In this document: positions 23,267 to 36,505 of the stretch, piece after piece | How positions within the stretch are numbered: position 1 is the stretch's first letter | Layout of the letters: each line of letters opens with the position of its first letter | Source: Astropecten irregularis | Taxonomy: Eukaryota; Echinodermata; Asteroidea; Paxillosida; Astropectinidae | Assembly (NCBI GenBank): GCA_963971285.1 | Contig: OZ020248.1 | Coordinates: forward strand, 7,936,001-8,000,000 | DNA length: 64,000 nucleotides | Direction: 5' to 3' | Translations under genes and position numbers: made by a program | The notes under the pieces: generated by a model | What the model was told of the DNA's origin: nothing | Database searches by the model: none | The model's input: only the letters and a program-made list of their open reading frames with translations

Positions 23267-24735
23267 GTGTAATACTTTGATTTTCGGCCATGAACATGAC
23301 TTTGTAATTTGACACAGCCCATATTTCCCTGTAGAGTTCATCTGGGGCTACATGTCGTGCAAGTTTCAAGTCGGTTTCCTCAGTATTCAGGGAGAAATTT
23401 CCAACTCTAGCGTCAAAAAGTTTCTCATAGTCTAAGTGCAGTTTTAATGCGGCCTGCTCGGAGGCCTTCACGCATAGCGTGTGGTGCTATACTTGGATTT
23501 TCGGCCATGAACATGACTTTGTAATTTGGCACAGCCCATATTTCCCTGTAGAGTTCATCTGGGGCTACATGTCGTGCAGGTTTCAAGTCGATTGCCTCAG
23601 TATTCAGGGAGAAATTTCCAACTCTTGTGTCAAAAATTGTCTCATAGTCTAAGTACAGTTTTAATGCGGCCTGCTCGGAGGCCTTCTCGCATAGCGTGTG
23701 GTGCTATACTTGGATTTTCGGCCATGAACATGACTTTGGAATTTGGCACAGCCCATATCTCCCTGTAGAGTTCATCTGGGGCTACATGTCGTGCAAGTTT
23801 CAAGTCGGTTTCCTCAGTATTCAGGGAGAAATTCCCAACTCTAGCGTCAAAAAGCGTCTCATAGTCTAAGTGCAGTTTTAATGCGGCCTGATCGGAGGCC
23901 TTCTCGCATAGCGTGTGTTGCTTTACTTGGATTTTAGGCCATGAACATGACTTTGGAATTTGGCACAGCCCATATTTCCCTCTAGAGTACATCTGGGGCT
24001 ACATGTCGTGCAAGTTTCAAGTCGATTACCTCAGTATTCATCGAAAAATTTCGAACTCGAGCGTCAAAAAGTGTCTCATAGTCAAAGTGCAGTTTTAATG
24101 CGGCCTGCTCGGAGGCCTTCACGCATAGCGTGTGGTGCTATACTTGGATTTTCGGCCATGACCATGACTTTGGAATTTGGCACAGCCCATATTTCCCTGT
24201 AGAGTTCATCTGGGGATACATGTCGTGCAAGTTTCAAGTCGATTGCCTCAGTATTCAGGGAGAAATGTCCAACTCTAGCGTCAAAAAGTCACTCATAGTC
24301 TAAGTGCAGTTTTAATGCGGCCTGTTCGGCGGCCTTCTCTCATAGCGTGTGGTGCTATACTTGGATTTTCGGCCATGAACATGACTTTGGAATTTGGCAC
24401 AGCCCATATCTCCCTGTAGAGTTCATCTGGGGCTACATGTCGTGCAAGTTTCAAGTCGGTTTCCTCAGTATTCAGGGAGAAATTCCCAACTCTAGCGTCA
24501 AAAAGTGTCTCATAGTCTAAGTGCAGTTTTAATGCGGCCTGCTCGGAGGCCTTCTCGCATAGCGTGTGTTGCTTTACTTGGATTTTAGGCCATGAACATG
24601 ACTTTGGAATTTGGCACAGCCCATATTTCCCTCTAGAGTACATCTGGGGCTACATGTCGTGCAAGTTTCAAGTCGATTACCTCAGTATTTAGGGAAAAAT
24701 TTCGAACTCGAGCGTCAAAAAGTGTCTCATAGTCA
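23267..24735. repeat. Satellite stretch joining two multimer domains
   Basis: The order a, b, c, 'gatcgg' monomer and e-like monomer at about 23.2-24.2 kb repeats the order at 2.6-3.6 kb. Private changes include 'attcatcgaaaaa' near 24036. From about 24.24 kb types appear that characterise the next domain ('tgttcggcgg', 'atttagggaaaaa'). No gene is seen. Confidence 0.85.
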
Positions 24736-27700
24736 AAGTGCAGTTTTAATGCGGCCTGCTCGGAGGCCTTCACGCATAGCGTGTGGTGCTATACTTGGAT
24801 TTTCGGCCATGACCATGACTTTGGAATTTGGCACAGCCCATATTTCCCTGTAGAGTTCATCTGGGGATACATGTCGTGCAAGTTTCAAGTCGATTGCCTC
24901 AGTATTCAGGGAGAAATTTCCAACTCTAGTGTCAAAAATTGTCTCATAGTCTAAGTACAGTTTTAATGCGGCCTGCTCGGAGGCCTTCACGCATAGCGTG
25001 TGGTGCTATACTTGGATTTTCGGCCATGAACATGACTTTGGAATTTGGCACAGCCCATATTTCCCTGTAGAGTTCATCTGGGGATACATGTCGTGCAAGT
25101 TTCAAGTCGATTGCCTCAGTATTCAGGGAGAAATGTCAAACTCTAGCGTCAAAAAGTCACTCATAGTCTAAGTGCAGTTTTAATGCGGCCTGTTCGGCGG
25201 CCTTCTCTCATAGCGTGTGGTGCTATACTTGGATTTTCGGCCATGAACATGACTTTGTAATTTGGCACAGCCCATATTTCCCTGTAGAGTTCATCTGGGG
25301 CTACATGTCGTGCAGGTTTCAAGTCGATTGCCTCAGTATTCAGGGAGAAATTTCCAACTCTAGAGTCAAAAATTGTCTCATAGTCTAAGTACAGTTTTAA
25401 TGCGGCCTGCTCGGAGGCCTTCACGCATAGCGTGTGGTGCTATACTTGGATTTTCGGCCATGAACATGACTTTGGAATTTGGCACAGCCCATATCTCCCT
25501 GTAGAGTTCATCTGGGGCTACATGTCGTGCAAGTTTCAGGTCGGTTTCCTCAGTATTCAGGGAGAAATTCCCAACTCTAGCGTCAAAAAGTGTCTCATAG
25601 TCTAAGTGCAGTTTTAATGCGGCCTGATCGGAGGCCTTCTCGCATAGCGTGTGTTGCTTTACTTGGATTTTAGGCCATGAACATGACTTTGGAATTTGGC
25701 ACAGCCCATATTTCCCTCTAGAGTTCATCTGGGGCTACATATCGTGCACGTTTCAAGTCGATTGCATCAGTATTCAGGGAAAAATGTCTAACTCTAGCGT
25801 CAAAAAGTGTCTCATAGTCTAAGTGCAGTTTTAATGCGGCCTGCTCGGAGGCCTTCTCGCATAGCATGTGGTGCTATACTTGGATTTTAGGCCATGAACA
25901 TGACTTTGAAATTTGGCACAGCCCATATTTCCCTCTAGAGTACATCTGGGGCTACATGTCGTGCAAGTTTCAAGTCGATTCCCTCAGTATTCAGGGAGAA
26001 ATTTCCAACTCTAGCGTCAAAAAGTCACTCATAGTCTAAGTGCAGTTTAAATGCGGCCTGCTCGGCGGCCTTCTCTCATAGCGTCTGGTGCTATACTTGG
26101 ATTTTCGGCCATGAACATGTCTTTGTAATTTGGCACAGCCCATATTTCCCTGTAGAGTTCATATGGGGCTACATGTCGTGCAAGTTTCAAGTCGGTTTCC
26201 TCAGTATTCAGGGAGAAATTCCCAACTCTAGAGTCAAAAATTGTCTCATAGTCTAAGTACAGTTTTAATGCGGCCTGCTCGGAGGCCTTCACGCATAGCG
26301 TGTGGTGCTATACTTGGATTTTCGGCCATGAACATGACTTTGGAATTTGGCACAGCCCATATCTCCCTGTAGAGTTCATCTGGGGCTACATGTCGTGCAA
26401 GTTTCAAGTCGGTTTCCTCAGTATTCAGGGAGAAATTGCCAACTCTAGCGTCAAAAAGTGTCTCATAGTCTAAGTGCAGTTTTAATGCGGCCTGATCGGA
26501 GGCCTTCTCGCATAGCGTGTGTTGCTTTACTTGGATTTTAGGCCATGAACATGACTTTGGAATTTGGCACAGCCCATATTTCCCTCTAGAGTTCATCTGG
26601 GGCTACATATCGTGCACGTTTCAAGTCGATTGCATCAGTATTCAGGGAAAAATGTCTAACTCTAGCGTCAAAAAGTGTCTCATAGTCTAAGTGCAGTTTT
26701 AATGCGGCCTGCTCGGAGGCCTTCTCGCATAGCATGTGGTGCTATACTTGGATTTTAGGCCATGAACATGACTTTGAAATTTGGCACAGCCCATATTTCC
26801 CTCTAGAGTACATCTGGGGCTACATGTCGTGCAAGTTTCAAGTCGATTCCCTCAGTATTCAGGGAGAAATTTCCAACTCTAGCGTCAAAAAGTCACTCAT
26901 AGTCTAAGTGCAGTTTAAATGCGGCCTGCTCGGCGGCCTTCTCTCATAGCGTCTGGTGCTATACTTGGATTTTCGGCCATGAACATGTCTTTGTAATTTG
27001 GCACAGCCCATATTTCCCTGTAGAGTTCATCTGGGGCTACATGTCGTGCAAGTTTCAAGTCGGTTTCCTCAGTATTCAGGGAGAAATTCCCAACTCTAGC
27101 GTCAAAAAGTGTCTCATAGTCTAAGTGCAGTTTTAATGCGGCCTGATCGGAGGCCTTCTCGCATAGCGTGTGTTGCTTTACTTGGATTTTAGGCCATGAA
27201 CATGACTTTGGAATTTGGCACAGCCCATATTTCCCTCTAGAGTACATCTGGGGCTACATGTCGTGCAAGTTTCAAGTCGATTACCTCAGTATTTAGGGAA
27301 AAATTTCGAACTCGAGCGTCAAAAAGTGTCTCATAGTCAAAGTGCAGTTTTAATGCGGCCTGCTCGGAGGCCTTCACGCATAGCGTGTGGTGCTATACTT
27401 GGATTTTCGGCCATGACCATGACTTTGGAATTTGGCACAGCCCATATTTCCCTCTAGAGTTCATCTGGGGCTACATATCGTGCACGTTTCAAGTCGATTG
27501 CATCAGTATTCAGGGAAAAATGTCTAACTCTAGCGTCAAAAAGTGTCTCATAGTCTAAGTGCAGTTTTAATGCGGCCTGCTCGGAGGCCTTCTCGCATAG
27601 CATGTGGTGCTATACTTGGATTTTAGGCCATGAACATGACTTTGAAATTTGGCACAGCCCATATTTCCCTCTAGAGTACATCTAGGGCTACATGTCGTGC

Positions 27701-29075
27701 AAGTTTCAAGTCGATTCCCTCAGTATTCAGGGAGAAATTTCCAACTCTAGCGTCAAAAAGTCACTCATAGTCTAAGTGCAGTTTAAATGCGGCCTGCTCG
27801 GCGGCCTTCTCTCATAGCGTCTGGTGCTATACTTGGATTTTCGGCCATGAACATGTCTTTGTAATTTGGCACAGCCCATATTTCCCTGTAAAGTTCATCT
27901 GGGGCTACATGTCGTGCAAGTTTCAAGTCGATTACCTCAGTATTCAGGGAGAAATTTCCAACTCTTGTGTCAAAAATTGTCTCATAGTCTAAGTACAGTT
28001 TTAATGCGGCCTGCTCGGAGGCCTTCTCGCATAGCGTGTGGTGCTATACTTGGATTCTCGGCCATGAACATGACTTTGGAATTTGGCACAGCCCATATTT
28101 CCCTGTAGAGTTCATCTGGGGATACATGTCGTGCAAGTTTCAAGTCGATTGCCTCAGTATTCAGGGAGAAATTTCCAACTCTAGCGTCAAAAAGTCACTC
28201 ATAGTCTAAGTGCAGTTTTAATGCGGCCTGTTCGGCGGCCTTCTCTCATAGCGTGTGGTGCTACACTTGGATTTTCGGCCATGAACATGACTTTGTAATT
28301 TGGCACAGCCCATATTCCCCTGTAGAGTTCATCTGGGGCTACATGTCGTGCAAGTTTCAAGTCGGTTTCCTCAGTATTCAGGGAGAAATTTCCAACTCTA
28401 GCGTCAAAAAGTGTCTCATAGTCTAAGTGCAGTTTTAATGCGGCCTAATCGGAGGCCTTCTCGCATAGCGTGTGTTGCTTTACTTGGATTTTAGGCCATG
28501 AACATGACTTTGGAATTTGGCAGAGCCCATATTTCCCTCTAGAGTACATCTGGGGCTACATGTCGTGCAAGTTTCAAGTCGATTACCTCAGTATTCAGGG
28601 AGAAATTTCCAACTCTAGTGTCAAAAATTGTCTCATAGTCTAAGTACAGTTTTAATGCGGCCTGCTCGGAGGCCTTCACGCATAGCGTGTGGTGCTATAC
28701 TTGGATTTTCGGCCATGAACATGACTTTGGAATTTGGCACAGCCCATATTTCCCTGTAGAGTTCATCTGGGGATACATGTCGTGCAAGTTTCAAGTCGAT
28801 TCCCTCAGTATTCAGGGAGAAATTTCCAACTCTAGCGTCAAAAAGTCACTCATAGTCTAAGTGCAGTTTAAATGCGGCCTGCTCGGCGGCCTTCTCTCAT
28901 AGCGTCTGGTGCTATACTTGGATTTTCGGCCATGAACATGTCTTGGTAATTTGGCACAGCCCATATTTCCCTGTAGAGTTCATCTGGGGCTACATGTCGT
29001 GCAAGTTTCAAGTCGATTGCCTCAGTATTCAGGGAAAAATGTCAAACTCTAGCGTCAAAAAGTGTCTCATAGTCT
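24736..29075. repeat. 20-mer multimer, copy 1 (4340 bp)
   Basis: Twenty monomers that recur immediately at +4340 bp. The limits come from mismatches at 24735 (A, versus T at 29075) and 29129 (C, versus T at 33469). Shared rare variants include 'gcggcctaatcgg' near 28441, 'cagagccca' near 28521, 'ttcccctgtag' near 28316 and 'tcttggtaat' near 28941. I noticed about ten single-base differences between the copies, for example 'catatgggg' near 26161 and 'aattgccaac' near 26435 only in this copy. It contains the nested tetramers listed separately. Confidence 0.92.
25741..27476. repeat. Nested 868-bp tetramers inside 20-mer copy 1
   Basis: The type f marker 'atcgtgcacg' occurs at 25741, 26609 and 27477, exactly 868 bp (four monomers) apart. 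Each is followed by a 'gcatgtgg' monomer and then a 'cagtttaaatg' plus 'cggcgg' monomer. The monomer series ending near 25.73 kb is repeated ending near 26.60 kb. The third unit diverges on its right side. Confidence 0.9.
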
Positions 29076-32000
29076 AAGTGCAGTTTTAATGCGGCCTGCT
29101 CGGAGGCCTTCACGCATAGCGTGTGGTGCTATACTTGGATTTTCGGCCATGACCATGACTTTGGAATTTGGCACAGCCCATATTTCCCTGTAGAGTTCAT
29201 CTGGGGATACATGTCGTGCAAGTTTCAAGTCGATTGCCTCAGTATTCAGGGAGAAATTTCCAACTCTAGTGTCAAAAATTGTCTCATAGTCTAAGTACAG
29301 TTTTAATGCGGCCTGCTCGGAGGCCTTCACGCATAGCGTGTGGTGCTATACTTGGATTTTCGGCCATGAACATGACTTTGGAATTTGGCACAGCCCATAT
29401 TTCCCTGTAGAGTTCATCTGGGGATACATGTCGTGCAAGTTTCAAGTCGATTGCCTCAGTATTCAGGGAGAAATGTCCAACTCTAGCGTCAAAAAGTCAC
29501 TCATAGTCTAAGTGCAGTTTTAATGCGGCCTTTTCGGCGGCCTTCTCTCATAGCGTGTGGTGCTATACTTGGATTTTCGGCCATGAACATGACTTTGTAA
29601 TTTGGCACAGCCCATATTTCCCTGTAGAGTTCATCTGGGGCTACATGTCGTGCAGGTTTCAAGTCGATTGCCTCAGTATTCAGGGAGAAATTTCCAACTC
29701 TAGAGTCAAAAATTGTCTCATAGTCTAAGTACAGTTTTAATGCGGCCTGCTCGGAGGCCTTCACGCATAGCGTGTGGTGCTATACTTGGATTTTCGGCCA
29801 TGAACATGACTTTGGAATTTGGCACAGCCCATATCTCCCTGTAGAGTTCATCTGGGGCTACATGTCGTGCAAGTTTCAGGTCGGTTTCCTCAGTATTCAG
29901 GGAGAAATTCCCAACTCTAGCGTCAAAAAGTGTCTCATAGTCTAAGTGCAGTTTTAATGCGGCCTGATCGGAGGCCTTCTCGCATAGCGTGTGTTGCTTT
30001 ACTTGGATTTTAGGCCATGAACATGACTTTGGAATTTGGCACAGCCCATATTTCCCTCTAGAGTTCATCTGGGGCTACATATCGTGCACGTTTCAAGTCG
30101 ATTGCATCAGTATTCAGGGAAAAATGTCTAACTCTAGCGTCAAAAAGTGTCTCATAGTCTAAGTGCAGTTTTAATGCGGCCTGCTCGGAGGCCTTCTCGC
30201 ATAGCATGTGGTGCTATACTTGGATTTTAGGCCATGAACATGACTTTGAAATTTGGCACAGCCCATATTTCCCTCTAGAGTACATCTGGGGCTACATGTC
30301 GTGCAAGTTTCAAGTCGATTCCCTCAGTATTCAGGGAGAAATTTCCAACTCTAGCGTCAAAAAGTCACTCATAGTCTAAGTGCAGTTTAAATGCGGCCTG
30401 CTCGGCGGCCTTCTCTCATAGCGTCTGGTGCTATACTTGGATTTTCGGCCATGAACATGTCTTTGTAATTTGGCACAGCCCATATTTCCCTGTAGAGTTC
30501 ATCTGGGGCTACATGTCGTGCAAGTTTCAAGTCGGTTTCCTCAGTATTCAGGGAGAAATTCCCAACTCTAGAGTCAAAAATTGTCTCATAGTCTAAGTAC
30601 AGTTTTAATGCGGCCTGCTCGGAGGCCTTCACGCATAGCGTGTGGTGCTATACTTGCATTTTCGGCCATGAACATGACTTTGGAATTTGGCACATCCCAT
30701 ATCTCCCTGTAGAGTTCATCTGGGGCTACATGTCGTGCAAGTTTCAAGTCGGTTTCCTCAGTATTCAGGGAGAAATTCCCAACTCTAGCGTCAAAAAGTG
30801 TCTCATAGTCTAAGTGCAGTTTTAATGCGGCCTGATCGGAGGCCTTCTCGCATAGCGTGTGTTGCTTTACTTGGATTTTAGGCCATGAACATGACTTTGG
30901 AATTTGGCACAGCCCATATTTCCCTCTAGAGTTCATCTGGGGCTACATATCGTGCACGTTTCAAGTCGATTGCATCAGTATTCAGGGAAAAATGTCTAAC
31001 TCTAGCGTCAAAAAGTGTCTCATAGTCTAAGTGCAGTTTTAATGCGGCCTGCTCGGAGGCCTTCTCGCATAGCATGTGGTGCTATACTTGGATTTTAGGC
31101 CATGAACATGACTTTGAAATTTGGCACAGCCCATATTTCCCTCTAGAGTACATCTGGGGCTACATGTCGTGCAAGTTTCAAGTCGATTCCCTCAGTATTC
31201 AGGGAGAAATTTCCAACTCTAGCGTCAAAGAGTCACTCATAGTCTAAGTGCAGTTTAAATGCGGCCTGCTCGGCGGCCTTCTCTCATAGCGTCTGGTGCT
31301 ATACTTGGATTTTCGGCCATGAACATGTCTTTGTAATTTGGCACAGCCCATATTTCCCTGTAGAGTTCATCTGGGGCTACATGTCGTGCAAGTTTCAAGT
31401 CGGTTTCCTCAGTATTCAGGGAGAAATTCCCAACTCTAGCGTCAAAAAGTGTCTCATAGTCTAAGTGCAGTTTTAATGCGGCCTGATCGGAGGCCTTCTC
31501 GCATAGCGTGTGTTGCTTTACTTGGATTTTAGGCCATGAACATGACTTTGGAATTTGGCACAGCCCATATTTCCCTCTAGAGTACATCTGGGGCTACATG
31601 TCGTGCAAGTTTCAAGTCGATTACCTCAGTATTTAGGGAAAAATTTCGAACTCGAGCGTCAAAAAGTGTCTCATAGTCAAAGTGCAGTTTTAATGCGGCC
31701 TGCTCGGAGGCCTTCACGCATAGCGTGTGGTGCTATACTTGGATTTTCGGCCATGACCATGACTTTGGAATTTGGCACAGCCCATATTTCCCTCTAGAGT
31801 TCATCTGGGGCTACATATCGTGCACGTTTCAAGTCGATTGCATCAGTATTCAGGGAAAAATGTCTAACTCTAGCGTCAAAAAGTGTCTCATAGTCTAAGT
31901 GCAGTTTTAATGCGGCCTGCTCGGAGGCCTTCTCGCATAGCATGTGGTGCTATACTTGGATTTTAGGCCATGAACATGACTTTGAAATTTGGCACAGCCC

Positions 32001-33415
32001 ATATTTCCCTCTAGAGTACATCTGGGGCTACATGTCGTGCAAGTTTCAAGTCGATTCCCTCAGTATTCAGGGAGAAATTTCCAACTCTAGCGTCAAAAAG
32101 TCACTCATAGTCTAAGTGCAGTTTAAATGCGGCCTGCTCGGCGGCCTTCTCTCATAGCGTCTGGTGCTATACTTGGATTTTCGGCCATGAACATGTCTTT
32201 GTAATTTGGCACAGCCCATATTTCCCTGTAAAGTTCATCTGGGGCTACATGTCGTGCAAGTTTCAAGTCGATTACCTCAGTATTCAGGGAGAAATTTCCA
32301 ACTCTTGTGTCAAAAATTGTCTCATAGTCTAAGTACAGTTTTAATGCGGCCTGCTCGGAGGCCTTCTCGCATAGCGTGTGGTGCTATACTTGGATTCTCG
32401 GCCATGAACATGACTTTGGAATTTGGCACAGCCCATATTTCCCTGTAGAGTTCATCTGGGGATACATGTCGTGCAAGTTTCAAGTCGATTGCCTCAGTAT
32501 TCAGGGAGAAATTTCCAACTCTAGCGTCAAAAAGTCACTCATAGTCTAAGTGCAGTTTTAATGCGGCCTGTTCGGCGGCCTTCTCTCATAGCGTGTGGTG
32601 CTACACTTGGATTTTCGGCCATGAACATGACTTTGTAATTTGGCACAGCCCATATTCCCCTGTAGAGTTCATCTGGGGCTACATGTCGTGCAAGTTTCAA
32701 GTCGGTTTCCTCAGTATTCAGGGAGAAATTTCCAACTCTAGCGTCAAAAAGTGTCTCATAGTCTAAGTGCAGTTTTAATGCGGCCTAATCGGAGGCCTTC
32801 TCGCATAGCGTGTGTTGCTTTACTTGGATTTTAGGCCATGAACATGACTTTGGAATTTGGCAGAGCCCATATTTCCCTCTAGAGTACATCTGGGGCTACA
32901 TGTCGTGCAAGTTTCAAGTCGATTACCTCAGTATTCAGGGAGAAATTTCCAACTCTAGTGTCAAAAATTGTCTCATAGTCTAAGTACAGTTTTAATGCGG
33001 CCTGCTCGGAGGCCTTCACGCATAGCGTGTGGTGCTATACTTGGATTTTCGGCCATGAACATGACTTTGGAATTTGGCACAGCCCATATTTCCCTGTAGA
33101 GTTCATCTGGGGATACATGTCGTGCAAGTTTCAAGTCGATTCCCTCAGTATTCAGGGAGAAATTTCCAACTCTAGCGTCAAAAAGTCACTCATAGTCTAA
33201 GTGCAGTTTAAATGCGGCCTGCTCGGCGGCCTTCTCTCATAGCGTCTGGTGCTATACTTGGATTTTCGGCCATGAACATGTCTTGGTAATTTGGCACAGC
33301 CCATATTTCCCTGTAGAGTTCATCTGGGGCTACATGTCGTGCAAGTTTCAAGTCGATTGCCTCAGTATTCAGGGAAAAATGTCAAACTCTAGCGTCAAAA
33401 AGTGTCTCATAGTCT
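29076..33415. repeat. 20-mer multimer, copy 2 (4340 bp)
   Basis: Second copy, abutting the first. The rare variants recur near 32656, 32781, 32861 and 33281. Differences noticed only here include 'gcggccttttcgg' near 29527, 'acttgcatttt' near 30653, 'cacatccc' near 30692 and 'caaagagtc' near 31226. After 33468 the sequence switches to type a. Confidence 0.92.
30081..31816. repeat. Nested 868-bp tetramers inside 20-mer copy 2
   Basis: The 'atcgtgcacg' markers lie at 30081, 30949 and 31817, the same number and spacing as in copy 1 and offset by 4340 bp. The tetramer amplification therefore predates the 20-mer duplication. Confidence 0.9.
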
Positions 33416-33465
33416 AAGTGCAGTTTTAATGCGGCCTGCTCGGAGGCCTTCACGCATAGCGTGTG

Positions 33466-34768
33466 GTGTAATACTTTGATTTTCGGCCATGAATATGACT
33501 TTGTAATTTGACACAGCCCATATTTCCCTGTAGAGTTCATCTGGGGCTACATGTCGTGCAAGTTTCAAGTCGGTTTCCTCAGTATTCAGGGAGAAATTTC
33601 CAACTCTAGCGTCAAAAAGTTTCTCATAGTCTAAGTGCAGTTTTAAATGCGGCCTGCTCGGAGGCCTTCACGCATAGCGTGTGGTGCTATACTTGGATTT
33701 TAGGCCATGAACATGACTTTGAAATTTGGCACAGCCCATATTTCCCTCTAGAGTACATCTGGGGCTACATGTCGTGCAAGTTTCAAGTCGATTACCTCAG
33801 TATTCAGGGAAAATTTTCGAACTCGAGCGTCAAAAAGTGTCTCATAGTCAAAGTGCAGTTTTAATGCGGCCTGCTCGGAGGCCTTCACGCATAGCGTGTG
33901 GTGCTATACTTGGATTTTCGGCCATGAACATGACTTTGGAATTTGGCACAGCCCATATTTCCCTGTAGAGTTCATCTGGGGCTACATGTCGTGCAGGTTT
34001 CAAGTCGATTGCCTCAGTATTCAGGGAGAAATTTCCAACTCTAGTGTCAAAAATTTCCTCATAGTCTAAGTACAGTTTTAATGCGGCCTGCTCGGAGGCC
34101 TTCTCGCATAGCGTGTGTTGCTTTACTTGGATTTTAGGCCATGAACATGACTTTGGAATTTGGCAGAGCCCATATTTCCCTCTAGAGTACATCTGGGGCT
34201 ACATGTCGTGCAAGTTTCAAGTCGATTACCTCAGTATTCAGGGAGAAATTTCCAACTCTAGTGTCAAAAATTGTCTCATAGTCTAAGTACAGTTTTAATG
34301 CGGCCTGCTCGGAGGCCTTCACGCATAGCGTGTGGTGCTATACTTGGATTTTCGGCCATGAACATGACTTTGGAATTTGGCACAGCCCATATTTCCCTGT
34401 AGAGTTCATCTGGGGATACATGTCGTGCAAGTTTCAAGTCGATTCCCTCAGTATTCAGGGAGAAATTTCCAACTCTAGCGTCAAAAAGTCACTCATAGTC
34501 TAAGTGCAGTTTAAATGCGGCCTGCTCGGCGGCCTTCTCTCATAGCGTCTGGTGCTATACTTGGATTTTCGGCCATGAACATGTCTTGGTAATTTGGCAC
34601 AGCCCATATTTCCCTGTAGAGTTCATCTGGGGCTACATGTCGTGCAAGTTTCAAGTCGATTGCCTCAGTATTCAGTGAAAAATGTCAAACTCTAGCGTCA
34701 AAAAGTGTCTCATAGTCTAAGTGCAGTTTTAATGCGGCCTGCTCGGAGGCCTTCACGCATAGCGTGTG
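33466..34768. repeat. 6-mer unit with a +1 insertion (1303 bp)
   Basis: Type a marker at 33466 to type a marker at 34769. The interval is six monomers plus one base. The extra A is in the run at 33645-33647 ('gttttaaatgcgg' instead of 'gttttaatgcgg'). The type a monomers at 33.5, 34.8 and 36.5 kb all carry the local change 'ccatgaatatgac'. Much of the unit is repeated in the next interval at +1303 bp. Confidence 0.88.
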
Positions 34769-36505
34769 GTGTAATACTTTGATTTTCGGCCATGAATATG
34801 ACTTTGTAATTTGACACAGCCCATATTTCCCTGTAGAGTTCATCTGGGGCTACATGTCGTGCAAGTTTCAAGTCGGTTTCCTCAGTATTCAGGGAGAAAT
34901 TTCCAACTCTAGCGTCAAAAAGTTTCTCATAGTCTAAGTGCAGTTTTAAATGCGGCCTGCTCGGAGGCCTTCACGCATAGCGTGTGGTGCTATACTTGGA
35001 TTTTAGGCCATGAACATGACTTTGAAATTTGGCACAGCCCATATTTCCCTCTAGAGTACATCTGGGGCTACATGTCGTGCAAGTTTCAAGTCGATTACCT
35101 CAGTATTCAGGGAAAAATTTCGAACTCGAGCGTCAAAAAGTGTCTCATAGTCAAAGTGCAGTTTTAATGCGGCCTGCTCGGAGGCCTTCACGCATAGCGT
35201 GTGGTGCTATACTTGGATTTTCGGCCATGAACATGACTTTGGAATTTGGCACAGCCCATATTTCCCTGTAGAGTTCATCTGGGGCTACATGTCGTGCAGG
35301 TTTCAAGTCGATTGCCTCAGTATTCAGGGAGAAATTTCCAACTCTAGTGTCAAAAATTTCCTCATAGTCTAAGTACAGTTTTAATGCGGCCTGCTCGGAG
35401 GCCTTCACGCATAGCGTGTGGTGCTATACTTGGATTTTCGGCCATGAACATGACTTTGGAATTTGGCACAGCTCATATTTCCCTGTAGAGTTCATCTGGG
35501 GCTACATGTCGTGCAGGTTTCAAGTCGATTGCCTCAGTATTCAGGGAGAAATTTCCAACTCTAGTGTCAAAAATTGTCTCATAGTCTAAGTACAGTTTTA
35601 ATGCGGCCTGCTCGGAGGCCTTCACGCATAGCGTGTGGTGCTATACTTGGATTCTCGGCCATGAACATGACTTTGGAATTTGGCACAGCCCATATTTCCC
35701 TGTAGAGTTCATCTGGGGATACATGTCGTGCAAGTTTCAAGTCGATTGCCTCAGTATTCAGGGAGAAATTTCCAACTCTAGCGTCAAAAAGTGTCTCATA
35801 GTCTAAGTGCAGTTTTAATGCGGCCTGATCGGAGGCCTTCTCGCATAGCGTGTGTTGCTTTACTTGGATTTTAGGCCATGAACATGACTTTGGAATTTGG
35901 CAGAGCCCATATTTCCCTCTAGAGTACATCTGGGGCTACATGTCGTGCAAGTTTCAAGTCGATTACCTCAGTATTCAGGGAGAAATTTCCAACTCTAGTG
36001 TCAAAAATTGTCTCATAGTCTAAGTACAGTTTTAATGCGGCCTGCTCGGAGGCCTTCACGCATAGCGTGTGGTGCTATACTTGGATTTTCGGCCATGAAC
36101 ATGACTTTGGAATTTGGCACAGCCCATATTTCCCTGTAGAGTTCATCTGGGGATACATGTCGTGCAAGTTTCAAGTCGATTCCCTCAGTATTCAGGGAGA
36201 AATTTCCAACTCTAGCGTCAAAAAGTCACTCATAGTCTAAGTGCAGTTTAAATGCGGCCTGCTCGGCGGCCTTCTCTCATAGCGTCTGGTGCTATACTTG
36301 GATTTTCGGCCATGAACATGTCTTTGTAATTTGGCACAGCCCATATTTCCCTGTAGAGTTCATCTGGGGCTACATGTCGTGCAAGTTTCAAGTCGATTGC
36401 CTCAGTATTCAGGGAAAAATGTCAAACTCTAGCGTCAAAAAGTGTCTCATAGTCTAAGTGCAGTTTTAATGCGGCCTGCTCGGAGGCCTTCACGCATAGC
36501 GTGTG
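34769..36505. repeat. 8-mer unit with the same +1 insertion (1737 bp)
   Basis: Type a marker at 34769 to type a marker at 36506, eight monomers plus one base. The extra A is at 34948-34950, exactly 1303 bp after the first. 'aaatttcctcatag' (near 34052 and 35355) and 'cagagccca' (near 34164 and 35901) are shared with neighbours. Part of the unit, about 35.28-35.92 kb, reappears at 39.41-40.04 kb. Confidence 0.86.
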
